In this document: piece after piece, positions 8,902 through 18,520 of the stretch | How the letters are laid out: the number at the start of each line of letters is the position of its first letter | How positions within the stretch are numbered: the stretch's first letter is position 1 | Source of the DNA: Parvicella sp041583015 | GTDB taxonomy: Bacteria > Bacteroidota > Bacteroidia > Flavobacteriales_D > Parvicellaceae | Reading direction: 5' to 3' | Assembly: GCA_041583015.1 (NCBI GenBank) | Contig: JBFHGR010000031.1 | Location: 1-31,114, forward strand | DNA length: 31,114 nt | Program-made: the position numbers and the translations under genes | The notes under the pieces: model-generated | The model's database searches: none | Told to the model about the DNA's origin: nothing | What the model saw: only the letters and a program-made list of their open reading frames with translations

Positions 8902-8927
8902 GATTTTACAATTTCAAGATACTTATA

Positions 8928-11351
8928 ATGAGAAGGATTTTTTTGTTTGCCATATTAATATTTCTAAGTTTTTGGGTAAATGCTCAACATGACCATGTTA
9001 ACTGGTCTTCTTCAATAGAAAACAAAGGAAACAACGAATTTGAAGTTACAATTTCAGCGGAATTGCTAGATCATTGGCATTTATATTCTCAGTTTCTACC
9101 AATGGATGCTGGTCCAATGCCTACATGGTTAGATTTTCAATTAAATAACAATTTTGAACTTATTGGAGAAGCAGAGGAAAGCGAAACAAATAAATATTTT
9201 GACAAAACTTGGGAGGCTGAAATTATTCAGTTTGAAGACCACGCCCAGTTTACTCAAAGAATTAAAGTAATCAACGATAGTGTCAAGACGTTCTCTGGGG
9301 TTGTTAGATACATGATTTGCAAAGATGATGTTGGATGTATAGGCAATCAGGAGTACGCTTTCAACTTGAGTCTTGAAACAGGAAAAGAATCTGTCCCAAC
9401 CGACACAATTACAGGAGAATTAGCACTTAGTACCATTCCTAACCCTAAAAATGTAGACCTTGCCAACCCTATAAATGACTGTGGAGGTGGTGGAGCTACA
9501 GAGGAAGATAAAAAAAGTTATTGGTGGATACTACTTCTTGGCCTTGGTGGAGGGTTGGTTTCACTTGTGACTCCATGTGTTTTTCCAATGATTCCTTTAA
9601 CAGTTAGTTTCTTTACTAAAGGAGGGAAAGACAAAGGAGGTATTGCTAAAGCACTACTTTATGGGCTTAGTATCGTTGGGGTCTATGTTTCATTAAGTAT
9701 TCCTTTTCACTTTGGAGCAGAATCAGAAATACTAAACAATATAAGCACCAACTTTACTTTAAACATTATATTCTTTCTAATCTTCTTGTTTTTTGCTTTT
9801 TCATTCTTTGGATATTATGAAATAGGACTACCTGCAAGTTGGGCAAATAAAGCCGATAAAGCGGCTGATGTTGGAGGATTTATTGGTATTGTTTTTATGG
9901 CTTTAGTTCTTGCTATTGTCTCATTTTCATGTACAGGCCCTTTATTAGGCTCAGTATTGGCGGGTTCTTTAACCGCTGAGTTTGATCCTTGGTTGGTCTC
10001 TATAGCAATGCTTGGATTTGGAGTTGGTTTAGGTCTTCCTTTTACCATTTTTGCTGCTTTTCCTTCGCTACTAAAATCACTTCCGCAATCTGGTGGATGG
10101 TTAAACACAGTAAAAGTAACCTTAGGATTTGTTGAACTTGGAATGGCTCTAAAATTTGCAAGTAACGCAGACTTTGTATATAGATTTGGTGTGGTTCACA
10201 GAGAGACCTTCTTTTTAATCTGGATTATACTTGCCTTGCTTTGCGCGATTTATCTTTTTGGAATAATCTTTTTTCCTCACGATTCTAGAGGAGTAAAAAT
10301 AGGAACACCAAGAAAAGTAATTGCTATTATTTTTGCCGCTTTCGCTATTTATTTAATTCCTGGTGTCCTTCCGCAAAAATCTCAACCTTGGAATCCAACT
10401 TTAATAAGTGGGTTTCCACCTTCAACATGGTATAGCTGGTATGGTGGTGAAAGACACTTTACCGACTACTATGAAGCCTTAGCGTATGCCAAAGAAATGA
10501 ACAAACCTCTTTTGGTGGATTTTACAGGATATGCATGTGTTAATTGTAGAAAAATGGAAGAAAACGTTTGGCCACAACTTGTTGTAGAAAACGAACTCAA
10601 CAATTATGTCATAGTTTCACTTTATGTGGATGACAAAGTTAGTTTACCAAAAGAATTACAAGGGGTTGTTCCTATTCCTGGGCCAAATGGTACTGTAAAA
10701 CAAAAGACCCTTACCACTGTGGGCGATAGATGGGCAACTTTTGAATCTATTGTTTTTGGACAGGTATCTCAACCTTATTATGTTTTACTCTCTCCCGATG
10801 AGTATTTATTAAACAATCCCGTTGGATATAATTCAAATGCACAAGAATATGCAAATTGGCTTAAATGTGGATTAGAAGCCTTTGACAAATTAAAGTCTGG
10901 GGAGTTTAACACATCTACTGTAAATGAAGAAGGCGTAGAAAAAGCACCTGTCATAGCAGAAGAGATCATTGCAGCCACATGGAGTTATGAAGTGTCACCA
11001 TTAGGTGATGACGAGTATGAAGTATCCATTAACGCTGCAATTAATGAAGGTTGGCACCTATACTCTCAGTTTCTTGATGGTGCAGAAGGGCCACTTCCTA
11101 CATGGATTCAATTTACCCCTAATGACGCTTTTGAGTTAATAGGTGTTGCAGAAGAACCAAACGTGCATAAAGTATATGATCCAACTTGGGAAATGGACAT
11201 TTTACAATTTGAGGGAAATGCTTCTTTCGTTCAGAAAATTAAAGTTAAAGGAGCGTTACCAATTAAGTTAAATGGCACAATAGATTATATGGCATGTGAT
11301 GACGGTAAGTGCGTTAATTTCCAAGAAACTTTTGAGGTTGAAATAAAGTAA
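8928..11351 (+). CDS. dsbD: DsbD-type thiol:disulfide interchange protein with extra C-terminal alpha domain
   Basis: DsbD carries electrons from cytoplasmic thioredoxin across the inner membrane to periplasmic thiol proteins. In order: a signal peptide (about 1-20); an alpha (DsbD N-terminal) domain at about 21-150 with Cys131 and Cys137; a beta membrane domain at about 198-480 with its redox Cys217 (VTPCVFPMIPL) and Cys335 (FSCTGPLLG); a gamma thioredoxin domain with the CVNC motif at 537-540; and a second alpha-like domain at about 683-807 with Cys790 and Cys795. That last domain repeats the landmarks HLYSQFL and GPLPTW/GPMPTW seen in the first. A standard DsbD of about 570-600 residues ends after gamma, so the 807-residue length is due mainly to this extra domain. 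Two stand-alone alpha-domain genes follow in the same direction. Confidence 0.93.
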   Translation: MRRIFLFAILIFLSFWVNAQHDHVNWSSSIENKGNNEFEVTISAELLDHWHLYSQFLPMDAGPMPTWLDFQLNNNFELIGEAEESETNKYFDKTWEAEIIQFEDHAQFTQRIKVINDSVKTFSGVVRYMICKDDVGCIGNQEYAFNLSLETGKESVPTDTITGELALSTIPNPKNVDLANPINDCGGGGATEEDKKSYWWILLLGLGGGLVSLVTPCVFPMIPLTVSFFTKGGKDKGGIAKALLYGLSIVGVYVSLSIPFHFGAESEILNNISTNFTLNIIFFLIFLFFAFSFFGYYEIGLPASWANKADKAADVGGFIGIVFMALVLAIVSFSCTGPLLGSVLAGSLTAEFDPWLVSIAMLGFGVGLGLPFTIFAAFPSLLKSLPQSGGWLNTVKVTLGFVELGMALKFASNADFVYRFGVVHRETFFLIWIILALLCAIYLFGIIFFPHDSRGVKIGTPRKVIAIIFAAFAIYLIPGVLPQKSQPWNPTLISGFPPSTWYSWYGGERHFTDYYEALAYAKEMNKPLLVDFTGYACVNCRKMEENVWPQLVVENELNNYVIVSLYVDDKVSLPKELQGVVPIPGPNGTVKQKTLTTVGDRWATFESIVFGQVSQPYYVLLSPDEYLLNNPVGYNSNAQEYANWLKCGLEAFDKLKSGEFNTSTVNEEGVEKAPVIAEEIIAATWSYEVSPLGDDEYEVSINAAINEGWHLYSQFLDGAEGPLPTWIQFTPNDAFELIGVAEEPNVHKVYDPTWEMDILQFEGNASFVQKIKVKGALPIKLNGTIDYMACDDGKCVNFQETFEVEIK

Positions 11352-11363
11352 ATTCGTTTTACA

Positions 11364-11873
11364 ATGCATAAAAAACTGGTCTTCATTATCTTATCTATCT
11401 GGCTATTATCAAGTTGCAGTAGTCCGCAACAAGAAATAGTATCCAATGAAGAAATAGTTATTGAAACTCAAGGTAATAGTCATATTTTTGAGAAAGGAGA
11501 ACATGTATTTTGGTCCAATAGTTTTAAAAATAATATTTTGACTTTCACGATAGAACTTGCTCCAACCTGGAAGACCTATTCACAATATAATAAAAACTTT
11601 ATTGGTCCCTTACCCACCATATTCACATTTGAAGCAAGCGATAATTATGAATTAGATGGAGAAATGGAAGAAGTATATGTAAAATCTATGTTTGACAAAG
11701 AAGCAAATCAAGAGTTATCATATTTTGAAGGGAAGGGAGTATTTACACAAAAAATTAAAATCAAATCTGGCAAGAAATTTGTTTTAAAGGGAAATATTAA
11801 CTTTATGACTTGTAATGAAAAAGGTTGTGAACCACCTTCTGATTATCCATTTGAAATAGAAATAACACCATGA
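11364..11873 (+). CDS. lipoprotein with DsbD N-terminal (alpha-like) domain
   Basis: This is a 169-residue predicted lipoprotein. The signal sequence ends in the lipobox LSSC with Cys18 as the lipidated residue. The body aligns with the DsbD alpha domain: TWKTYSQY, GPLPTIFTF, YFEGKGVFTQKIKI and a cysteine pair Cys150-x4-Cys155 (MTCNEKGC). Family knowledge says this cysteine pair in DsbD passes electrons to periplasmic oxidoreductases, so the protein may act as a membrane-tethered electron acceptor or distributor (inference). It starts 12 bases after dsbD, and its stop overlaps the next start in ATGA, so the three genes look like an operon. The residues after Cys18 (SSPQQE) give no clear surface-export signal. 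Confidence 0.85.
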   Translation: MHKKLVFIILSIWLLSSCSSPQQEIVSNEEIVIETQGNSHIFEKGEHVFWSNSFKNNILTFTIELAPTWKTYSQYNKNFIGPLPTIFTFEASDNYELDGEMEEVYVKSMFDKEANQELSYFEGKGVFTQKIKIKSGKKFVLKGNINFMTCNEKGCEPPSDYPFEIEITP

Positions 11874-12304
11874 ACAATATTCTTTTTTTTCTTTCTTTTT
11901 TAATATCGGGAATGACAATTGCTCAACACAATCCTGTAACTTTTGAGATGTCGCAAACTGATGACACCATTGTATTTCATGCAAATATTGAAACAGGATG
12001 GCATTTATATGCGGTAAATTTGCCAGATCCAACGGGTGGACCCTTACCTACTGAAATAGTTTTTGAAATGTCGGAAAACTTTAAGTTAATTGGAGATTTA
12101 ACCGAATCGAAAGGACATACAGAAATAGATGATGCTTTTGGTATTGAAGTAACTTATTTTGAGAATAGCGCTTATTTTAAACAACGCATTGAAAAACTCT
12201 CTTCAGCAAAAAATATCGAAGTAAAAGGTAATATTTATTATATGGTTTGTAATGATGAAATGTGCATACCTTTAGAACGTGCATTCTCCATTACAATTAA
12301 TTAG
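11870..12304 (+). CDS. periplasmic DsbD N-terminal (alpha-like) domain protein
   Basis: This 144-residue secreted protein consists of a signal peptide (about 1-19, ending GMTIAQ) and one DsbD alpha-like domain. Landmarks are GWHLYAVNLPDPTGGPLPT (about 43-61), YFENSAYFKQRIE and a cysteine pair Cys127-x4-Cys132 (MVCNDEMC). Its ATG overlaps the stop of the upstream lipoprotein gene in ATGA, indicating translational coupling. It lacks membrane and thioredoxin domains, so it can only exchange electrons with a partner, presumably the DsbD encoded upstream (inference). The stop overlaps the convergent acyltransferase gene by eight bases. Confidence 0.85.
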   Translation: MNNILFFLSFLISGMTIAQHNPVTFEMSQTDDTIVFHANIETGWHLYAVNLPDPTGGPLPTEIVFEMSENFKLIGDLTESKGHTEIDDAFGIEVTYFENSAYFKQRIEKLSSAKNIEVKGNIYYMVCNDEMCIPLERAFSITIN

Positions 12305-13619
12305 ACATTATCTCGTCAAATTCTTTTTTAAAGAGTTTTCTTTGCTCCACCAATTTCATAAACTCAGCATCATTTGATTTTCTAAGTTTATTATACCTGA
12401 TCATTCCTCTGGTTTTAAGCAGTTTTATCCAGTATTGGTAACTTATCCATGCTGAAACAGGAAGAGAGAGTCCATAGACCCATTTCCAGCCATCTGGAAG
12501 TTGATTTCCTATTATTAACGTTTGAGCAAGCCAAAAGATAAAGAAAAAGACAACTCCTAATGCCATTTTTAATGAACTATGAAATTGAATGTCTTTAACT
12601 TTTTTGTTAACAAACCACACTGGTATCTTATATGGTAAATAGTTATTTATCATTCCATAAATGTGGAGAGGAAAAAACAAAATTAATGTTAGAATTGACA
12701 GAAAAGGTGCCTGTTTTTCTTTATCAAACAACCAATAACGCAACCCCAATTTGTGCACTTTCTCTTTAAAATCTTTCATTGCTATCTCCCTATCTTCACT
12801 TGGGTTATCCTCCAAATAAGCCTCTGTCTTCGCAATAAAAGATTTATGGACTTGATACTTTTCAGGCAAGTGTCTAGGAGCAATCTTGGCTTTCGCTAGC
12901 AACTCTTTCTCAAATACATACATCATTTCGTGAATGTATGTGTAGTTATCTAAATTCTTAATATCAATAATCAGACTACTCATTTCGTCTGTTAGATCGT
13001 CTTTAATTTTAGCAAGTGCTCTAGCGTCATTTATTATGTCCCCATATTCACTTACATCCATCGGTTTCCCAAAATTGATTACCAATTCCGCTCCCATATT
13101 AATATGGTCGCTATAGTTTAACCCTACTGGCACAATCTGAACATCAATATCCTTACCATACTTTTCTTCAGCACCTGCGGCAATTCTTGCAAAGCCTTTT
13201 TTAATCAGTCTTAAGTTTTTTATTTTACCATGATTACCTTCTGGAAAAATTATAATTGGTCGATTCTTAGAAAGGATTTCAAAACACCTATTAAATGTAC
13301 CTTCATTAGCCTTTTTTGTGTCAACTCCATCCCTTTCCCTAAAGACAGGCATCATATTGATACTATCAAATATTTTGGCAACTAGCGGCTTTTTGAAAAT
13401 ATCAGCTCTGACCAAGTAATACGTTGGCTCTGTTAATTTAACCGCAATTACCACTGGGTCCAAAAAGGCATTTTGATGATTTGATGCAAAAATTACAGGC
13501 TTGTCTTTGGGTATGTTCTCAAGACCCACAACAGCATGGCGCTTATAAAAAGTATTAACTCCTGCTGCAACAATTACATAGCCCAAGGCATACGGTATGC
13601 TCCAATTATTAATTCTCAA
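12297..13619 (-). CDS. 1-acyl-glycerol-3-phosphate acyltransferase-like (PlsC/GPAT family)
   Basis: This is a 440-residue glycerolipid acyltransferase. The catalytic box is ASNHQNAFLDP, an H-x5-D spacing (His48, Asp54) as in the GPAT/SCT1-like branch rather than the classical H-x4-D. The FPEG substrate motif is at about 125-128 (IIIFPEGNHGK). Two or three hydrophobic segments near the C-terminus (about 305-325 and 345-385) suggest an inner-membrane protein of phospholipid synthesis. No ATG occurs before about residue 89, so the start must be a near-cognate codon; the TTG at 13619 is the only sensible one, seven bases after the pheT stop codon. This suggests reinitiation by ribosomes finishing pheT (inference). 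Confidence 0.85.
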   Translation of the reverse strand: MRINNWSIPYALGYVIVAAGVNTFYKRHAVVGLENIPKDKPVIFASNHQNAFLDPVVIAVKLTEPTYYLVRADIFKKPLVAKIFDSINMMPVFRERDGVDTKKANEGTFNRCFEILSKNRPIIIFPEGNHGKIKNLRLIKKGFARIAAGAEEKYGKDIDVQIVPVGLNYSDHINMGAELVINFGKPMDVSEYGDIINDARALAKIKDDLTDEMSSLIIDIKNLDNYTYIHEMMYVFEKELLAKAKIAPRHLPEKYQVHKSFIAKTEAYLEDNPSEDREIAMKDFKEKVHKLGLRYWLFDKEKQAPFLSILTLILFFPLHIYGMINNYLPYKIPVWFVNKKVKDIQFHSSLKMALGVVFFFIFWLAQTLIIGNQLPDGWKWVYGLSLPVSAWISYQYWIKLLKTRGMIRYNKLRKSNDAEFMKLVEQRKLFKKEFDEIMSN

Positions 13620-13625
13620 AACTAC

Positions 13626-16067
13626 TTATCTTAATTGGGCGTTACATTTTTGCTCCAAAGAACGCTGAATTCTTTGCATTACCCCGTCAATATCTTTATC
13701 CTTCAGTGTTTTTGTCTCGTCTTGAATAACAAACCTCAATGCATAAGATTTTTTACCATCTGGTAGTTTATCACCTTCGTAAACATCAAATAACGAAATT
13801 TGCTTCAATAGTTTTCTTTCTGCTCCTGAGGCTACAGAACTTAAGTCTCCAAAAGTAACAGCAGCATCAATTAATAATGATAAATCCCTTGTAACTGCTG
13901 GATACTTGGGCAACTCTTTGAACTTAACCTTATTCATCACCAATAATTCAAGAACAATATCCCAATTAATCTCCGCATAAAAAACATCAGATTTTAATCC
14001 AAATTGCTTTTTCATTTTCTTGCCAATCCAAGCGACATGAGCAACTTGCTTTTTGGCTATTTGATAAGTTATTCCGTCCTCTAAAAGTTCATTTTTATTA
14101 GGGAGAATCTGATAATTTTTAAGTATTCCGAGTTTTTCAAAAATTGCCTCAACCAACCCTTTTAGCGTAAAGAAAGAAACCCCTTCTTTGGAACTATTCC
14201 AAGATTCTGGCTCCTTATCTCCTGAAAGAAAAATAGACAAAAACTTTTGTTCATTAAAGCCACTTTCATATCTGTGATAAACCTTACCAAACTCAAACAT
14301 TCTTACCCTACTTGTTCCGTAATTATTGTTCAGTTTTACAGATTCTAACGCACCAAACAACATAGATTGTCGCATCACGTCCAAATCTGAACTTAGAGGG
14401 TTAAGCATGCTTACGTTGAATGCTGCTTGAACCTGCTTAGTTTCATTCTCTTTACTGTAGATAGACTTTGTCAATGAATTTGACATCGCCTCGCAAAGCC
14501 CCTTAGACACAAGCAAATCGCTAATCATGTGTTGAATATGTTCCTTGTCAACTTTGTCTCTTCTTGTAATACTTGTGTTTAATTTCTCGGGCAAGGGAAT
14601 ATTATTAAACCCATATATTCTTAAAATTTCTTCTGCAATATCCGCTTCACGTTGTACGTCAACTCTAAAAGAAGGCACCTCAATTTTTAACACTTCACCT
14701 TTGTCCTCTAAAATATCAATTTCCAAAGACTCTAATATGTTAATCGTTAACGACTTATCAATATCCAGCCCAATCAAGGTGTTAATCCTTGTAAGGTTTA
14801 TTTCAAAAACAAAGTTGGCAATAGGGTCCCCTTTAACCTCTTGAATTTCACTCGTAATCTCACCTCCCGCCAAATCTTGAATTAACAGAGCAGCTCTTTT
14901 CAACGCCATTAATGTATCATTCGGATCAACACCTCTTTCAAATCTAAATGAAGCATCTGTATTTAATCCATGTCTTTTTGCTGTTTTTCTAACACTAACA
15001 GGATCAAAATATGCGCTTTCCAAAAATATATTAGTTGTTGTATCACTAACCCCAGATTTAATTCCTCCAAAAACTCCTGCAATACACATTGCTTCTTTGT
15101 CATTACAAATCATCAAATCTTCTTCGTTCAACTTTCTTTCCACCTCATCTAAAGTTGTAAAAACCGTATCTTTTGGCAAAGTTTTTACTATAACTTTCTT
15201 CCCTACAACATCCGCATCAAAAGCATGTAGTGGCTGACCAAGTTCATGTAATACATAATTTGTTGCATCTACCACATTGTTGATTGGACTTATTCCAATC
15301 GCGTTAAGTCTATCTTTCATCCATTTTGGAGACTCCCCAACTTTAACTCCGGAAATAGAAACACCTGTATATCTAGGGCATGCCTTCTTATTTTCAACAT
15401 CTACAGTTATCGTATTCGATTCATTGGAAACCTCAAAACCATCAACATTATGACGACAAACAATACTATCCTTCGGTAATATTCCCCTGTGCTTAAATGC
15501 CACCATTAAATCTCTAGCCACACCAAAATGACTCATAGCATCTGCTCTATTTGGAGTTAGGCCTATTTCGTAAACAATATCAGTTTCAACATTAAAAAAC
15601 TGAGCTGCAGGTGTCCCTTCTTTAGCAGAAGAATCTAGAACCATTATTCCATCATGACCTTTTCCCAATCCAATTTCATCCTCTGCACAAATCATCCCGT
15701 TGGAAGCAACGCCTCTTATTTTGGAAGCTTTTATTTTAAATGGCTCCCCTTCCATTGGATAAAGAACCGCACCAGGCAAAGCCACTACTACTTTCTGTCC
15801 CGCCTCAACATTTGGCGCTCCACATACAATTTGATATGGCTCATCTTTCCCCACATTAACAGTTGTAATATTCAATCGATCCGCATCAGGGTGCTTCTCT
15901 TTTGTCAACACTTCACCAATAACAATTCCTTGCAAACCTCCTTTTACGGTTTCGACCTCTAATTGCTTCTCTACTTCCAACCCAATATCAGTTAGTATTT
16001 CACTAACTTCATTTGGACTTATATTTATGGCTACAAACTCTTTTAACCAACTTAAGGATATTTTCAT
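13626..16067 (-). CDS. pheT: phenylalanine--tRNA ligase beta subunit
   Basis: This is the beta chain of heterotetrameric PheRS, which charges tRNA-Phe; at 813 residues it is normal for the bacterial form. In order: the N-terminal MKISLSWLKEFV; the tRNA-binding (EMAP-like) domain with HPDADRLNITTVNVG and IVCGAPNV; the B3/B4 editing region with TPNRADAMSHFGVARD, INNVVDATNYVL and LGQPLHAFDAD; B5; the catalytic-like core with RFERGVDP; and a C-terminal anticodon-binding FDX-ACB domain (KYPAVTRDLSLLID, FDVYEGDKLPDGKKSYALR). A TTG two codons upstream at 16073 is open, but the ATG at 16067 fits the family N-terminus. A TATCTTTG element lies 25 bases upstream. pheS is not adjacent. Confidence 0.97.
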   Translation of the reverse strand: MKISLSWLKEFVAINISPNEVSEILTDIGLEVEKQLEVETVKGGLQGIVIGEVLTKEKHPDADRLNITTVNVGKDEPYQIVCGAPNVEAGQKVVVALPGAVLYPMEGEPFKIKASKIRGVASNGMICAEDEIGLGKGHDGIMVLDSSAKEGTPAAQFFNVETDIVYEIGLTPNRADAMSHFGVARDLMVAFKHRGILPKDSIVCRHNVDGFEVSNESNTITVDVENKKACPRYTGVSISGVKVGESPKWMKDRLNAIGISPINNVVDATNYVLHELGQPLHAFDADVVGKKVIVKTLPKDTVFTTLDEVERKLNEEDLMICNDKEAMCIAGVFGGIKSGVSDTTTNIFLESAYFDPVSVRKTAKRHGLNTDASFRFERGVDPNDTLMALKRAALLIQDLAGGEITSEIQEVKGDPIANFVFEINLTRINTLIGLDIDKSLTINILESLEIDILEDKGEVLKIEVPSFRVDVQREADIAEEILRIYGFNNIPLPEKLNTSITRRDKVDKEHIQHMISDLLVSKGLCEAMSNSLTKSIYSKENETKQVQAAFNVSMLNPLSSDLDVMRQSMLFGALESVKLNNNYGTSRVRMFEFGKVYHRYESGFNEQKFLSIFLSGDKEPESWNSSKEGVSFFTLKGLVEAIFEKLGILKNYQILPNKNELLEDGITYQIAKKQVAHVAWIGKKMKKQFGLKSDVFYAEINWDIVLELLVMNKVKFKELPKYPAVTRDLSLLIDAAVTFGDLSSVASGAERKLLKQISLFDVYEGDKLPDGKKSYALRFVIQDETKTLKDKDIDGVMQRIQRSLEQKCNAQLR

Positions 16068-16092
16068 GCTCAATGAATTAAAATCAAGTTGG

Positions 16093-16100
16093 CAAAGATA
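16093..16100 (-). promoter_or_regulatory. Bacteroidota -7 element TATCTTTG before pheT
   Basis: The minus strand reads TATCTTTG (TAnnTTTG), 25 bases before the pheT ATG. The same octamer precedes the barrel gene at 5664-5671. No good -33 TTTG is seen. Confidence 0.5.
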
Positions 16101-16306
16101 AGATTTATGAATAAAGTTGAACCTCTAGTTTCATTTTGAATTACATTTCTCAAAAAGATTCTCAATAATCACATGATTAATTTATGTTCATTCATCCTTA
16201 TCCTCTTACACTTTAACGATTAATATTATCGTAACATATAAAGTTTTGCATTATAAGAAAAATTATAAGACCTTTGTACTCATTTTTGAAAAATGACAAC
16301 AACTGA

Positions 16307-17272
16307 ATGAAAACATTTAAGACCCTTTTTTACACCTTATTACTAAGTGTTTTTCTTGGCGGAATCCTTTACGGTCAAGGATTCTATAATAGAAATGCTT
16401 GGAAAAAAAATAGACACGAACTAAATATCGGTTTGGGAGTGTCTAATTTTCTAGGTGAAGTTGGAGGTAGAGATAGGGTTGGGTCCAACTTTATTTGGGA
16501 TTTAGAATTTTCAAAAACAAACTTTGCCGCTCAATTTAACTACCAATATTATATGGGTGAGAAAATTGCGCTAAGAACTTCACTGACCTATGGAAAGGTT
16601 AGTGGTGATGATGCACTTACTGCTGAACCTTTTAGACACAATAGAAATTTAAGTTTTCAATCCACTATTCTTGAAGGTGGACTTGGATTAGAATATCAAT
16701 TTTTAAAAGAGAAAGTTGGTAATATTTACAACCTTAAAAGTACAACAGGAAAGAAATTAGGCACAAAATCTTTCAGTCTTGGAATGTATGTTACTGCTGG
16801 CATAGCAGGCTTTTACTTTAATCCTAAGGCAATTGCGCCAGATGGTAGTTTGGTTGCATTAAAGCCGCTTAAAACTGAAGGTCAAGGCTTACCAGATGGC
16901 GCAAAAGAATACAGCAATTTTAGTGTCGCCATACCTGTTGGTTTCGGTATGAGAAAGTCATTAGGGCGAAAAATAGGATTGAAATTTGAATTAACACATC
17001 GATTTACCTTTACCGATTATATTGATGATGTAAGTACTGTTTATTATGACAGAAGTGTTCTTGCAACTGAAGTTGGTGGATTATCTCCATATTTTTCAAA
17101 CCCTCAACTAGGAGAAAAACCTAACTATGTAACTAATCCGGGGCAACAAAGAGGTGATCCAACCGATAGAGATGGATATATGTTTTTTATGGCTTCACTA
17201 TATATTAAGTTAGAAACCAAACATAAAGTTTACGGTAGACATAAGGTTAGAAGAGTTAAAGCATCATTCTAA
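16307..17272 (+). CDS. outer-membrane beta-barrel protein (DUF6089-like)
   Basis: This is a 321-residue exported protein with a signal peptide (about 1-24, ending GGILYGQ). After it come ELNIGLGVSNFLGEVGG, alternating amphipathic strands (FAAQFNYQYYMGEKIALRTSLTYG; FSLGMYVTAGIAGFYFNPKA; VAIPVGFGMRKSLGRKIGLKFEL) and an aromatic C-terminal strand, YMFFMASLYIKLET. This is the pattern of a small outer-membrane barrel. The NFLGEVGG start resembles the Bacteroidota DUF6089 group, but the match is from memory. It stands alone, divergent from pheT, with no sign of function from its neighbours. Confidence 0.75.
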   Translation: MKTFKTLFYTLLLSVFLGGILYGQGFYNRNAWKKNRHELNIGLGVSNFLGEVGGRDRVGSNFIWDLEFSKTNFAAQFNYQYYMGEKIALRTSLTYGKVSGDDALTAEPFRHNRNLSFQSTILEGGLGLEYQFLKEKVGNIYNLKSTTGKKLGTKSFSLGMYVTAGIAGFYFNPKAIAPDGSLVALKPLKTEGQGLPDGAKEYSNFSVAIPVGFGMRKSLGRKIGLKFELTHRFTFTDYIDDVSTVYYDRSVLATEVGGLSPYFSNPQLGEKPNYVTNPGQQRGDPTDRDGYMFFMASLYIKLETKHKVYGRHKVRRVKASF

Positions 17273-17356
17273 TTTCTAACTTTATAATTTCTGATTAAAA
17301 TCATTTTATTATTCCTAGATAATCGATAATTTTACGAGCAAATCAAAACTTGAAAT

Positions 17357-18520
17357 ATGCCGTTTTATCATAAATTAGGAAGTATTCCCCACAAAAGACA
17401 CACGATATTCAAAAAACCTAATGGTGACTTTTATTACGAGCAACTGTTTGGAACTATTGGTTTTGACGGCATGTCATCCAATCTTTATCACGAACAAAGA
17501 CCAACCCAAGTTAAAGAAATTAGAAAGCAGTACTCAGTAGCACCAAAAATTGCTAAATCCAATAATATTCAATCATATAGACTTAGAGGCTTCCAAGTGG
17601 CTCCCGAAAATGATTATCTAGAAAGTAGAAAAATTGTTTTAACGAATAGTGATTGCAACATTATTCTTGCTGCGCCTAAAAAATCTACCGAAGATTATTT
17701 CTATAAAAATACAGACGCAGATGAAATGATTTTCATTCATAAAGGAACTGGAAAACTCCGAACTATGATGGGTAATCTCGATTTTAAATATGGAGATTAT
17801 TTAATTGTTCCACGTGGAATGATTTATAAAATTGATTTTGACACAGAAGACAATAGGCTTTTTATCGTTGAGTCTTACCGACCAATATACACACCAAAAA
17901 GATATAGAAATCACTTTGGACAACTACTTGAACATTCACCATTTTGTGAAAGAGACATAAGAAGACCTGAAGAATTAGAAACCAATAATGAGTCTGGTGA
18001 ATTCTTAATGAAAGTTAAGAAACAAAACGAAATCATTGAAATGGTTTATGCTTCGCATCCTTTTGATGTTATTGGTTATGACGGATATAATTATCCATAT
18101 GCATTTTCGATTCATGATTTTGAACCAATTACTGGTCGTGTACATCAACCGCCACCTGTTCACCAGACATTTGAAACAGATGCTTTCGTAGTTTGCTCAT
18201 TTGTTCCTAGACTTTATGATTATCATCCACAAGCTATTCCAGCACCGTACAACCACAGCAATATTGATAGTGATGAAGTGCTTTACTACGTAGATGGTGA
18301 TTTTATGAGTAGAAACGACATTGATGCTGGACATATTTCTTTGCACCCTGCAGGAATACCTCACGGACCACATCCAGGCGCAATGGAAAGATCCATAGGC
18401 CATAAAGAAACAGCAGAGTTAGCCGTAATGGTGGATACTTTTAAACCGCTAATGGTAACAGAAGAAGCAATGAAAATTGCAGATGAAACTTACTATCAAT
18501 CTTGGTTGGAAACTAAATGA
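17357..18520 (+). CDS. hmgA: homogentisate 1,2-dioxygenase
   Basis: HmgA opens the ring of homogentisate to maleylacetoacetate in tyrosine and phenylalanine breakdown, using Fe(II) and O2. The N-terminal YHKLGSIPHKRHTIF and YEQLFGTIGFDGMSSNLYH are characteristic. The C-terminal cupin holds APYNHSNIDSDEVLYYVDGD and HPAGIPHGPHPG; His300, Glu307 and His336 are the likely iron ligands by position. At 387 residues it is shorter than the roughly 430-445 of human and proteobacterial enzymes, as in other Bacteroidota forms. The promoter is unclear: only TAATTTTA, one base off consensus, is present at 17327-17334. It begins the long catabolic run; the isomerase and hydrolase steps that follow are not in the window. 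Confidence 0.95.
   Translation: MPFYHKLGSIPHKRHTIFKKPNGDFYYEQLFGTIGFDGMSSNLYHEQRPTQVKEIRKQYSVAPKIAKSNNIQSYRLRGFQVAPENDYLESRKIVLTNSDCNIILAAPKKSTEDYFYKNTDADEMIFIHKGTGKLRTMMGNLDFKYGDYLIVPRGMIYKIDFDTEDNRLFIVESYRPIYTPKRYRNHFGQLLEHSPFCERDIRRPEELETNNESGEFLMKVKKQNEIIEMVYASHPFDVIGYDGYNYPYAFSIHDFEPITGRVHQPPPVHQTFETDAFVVCSFVPRLYDYHPQAIPAPYNHSNIDSDEVLYYVDGDFMSRNDIDAGHISLHPAGIPHGPHPGAMERSIGHKETAELAVMVDTFKPLMVTEEAMKIADETYYQSWLETK

Noticed and set aside
9815..10108. Open frame on the minus strand inside dsbD
   Set aside because: It is a shadow of the DsbD membrane domain, with no signal or domain of its own and no start context.
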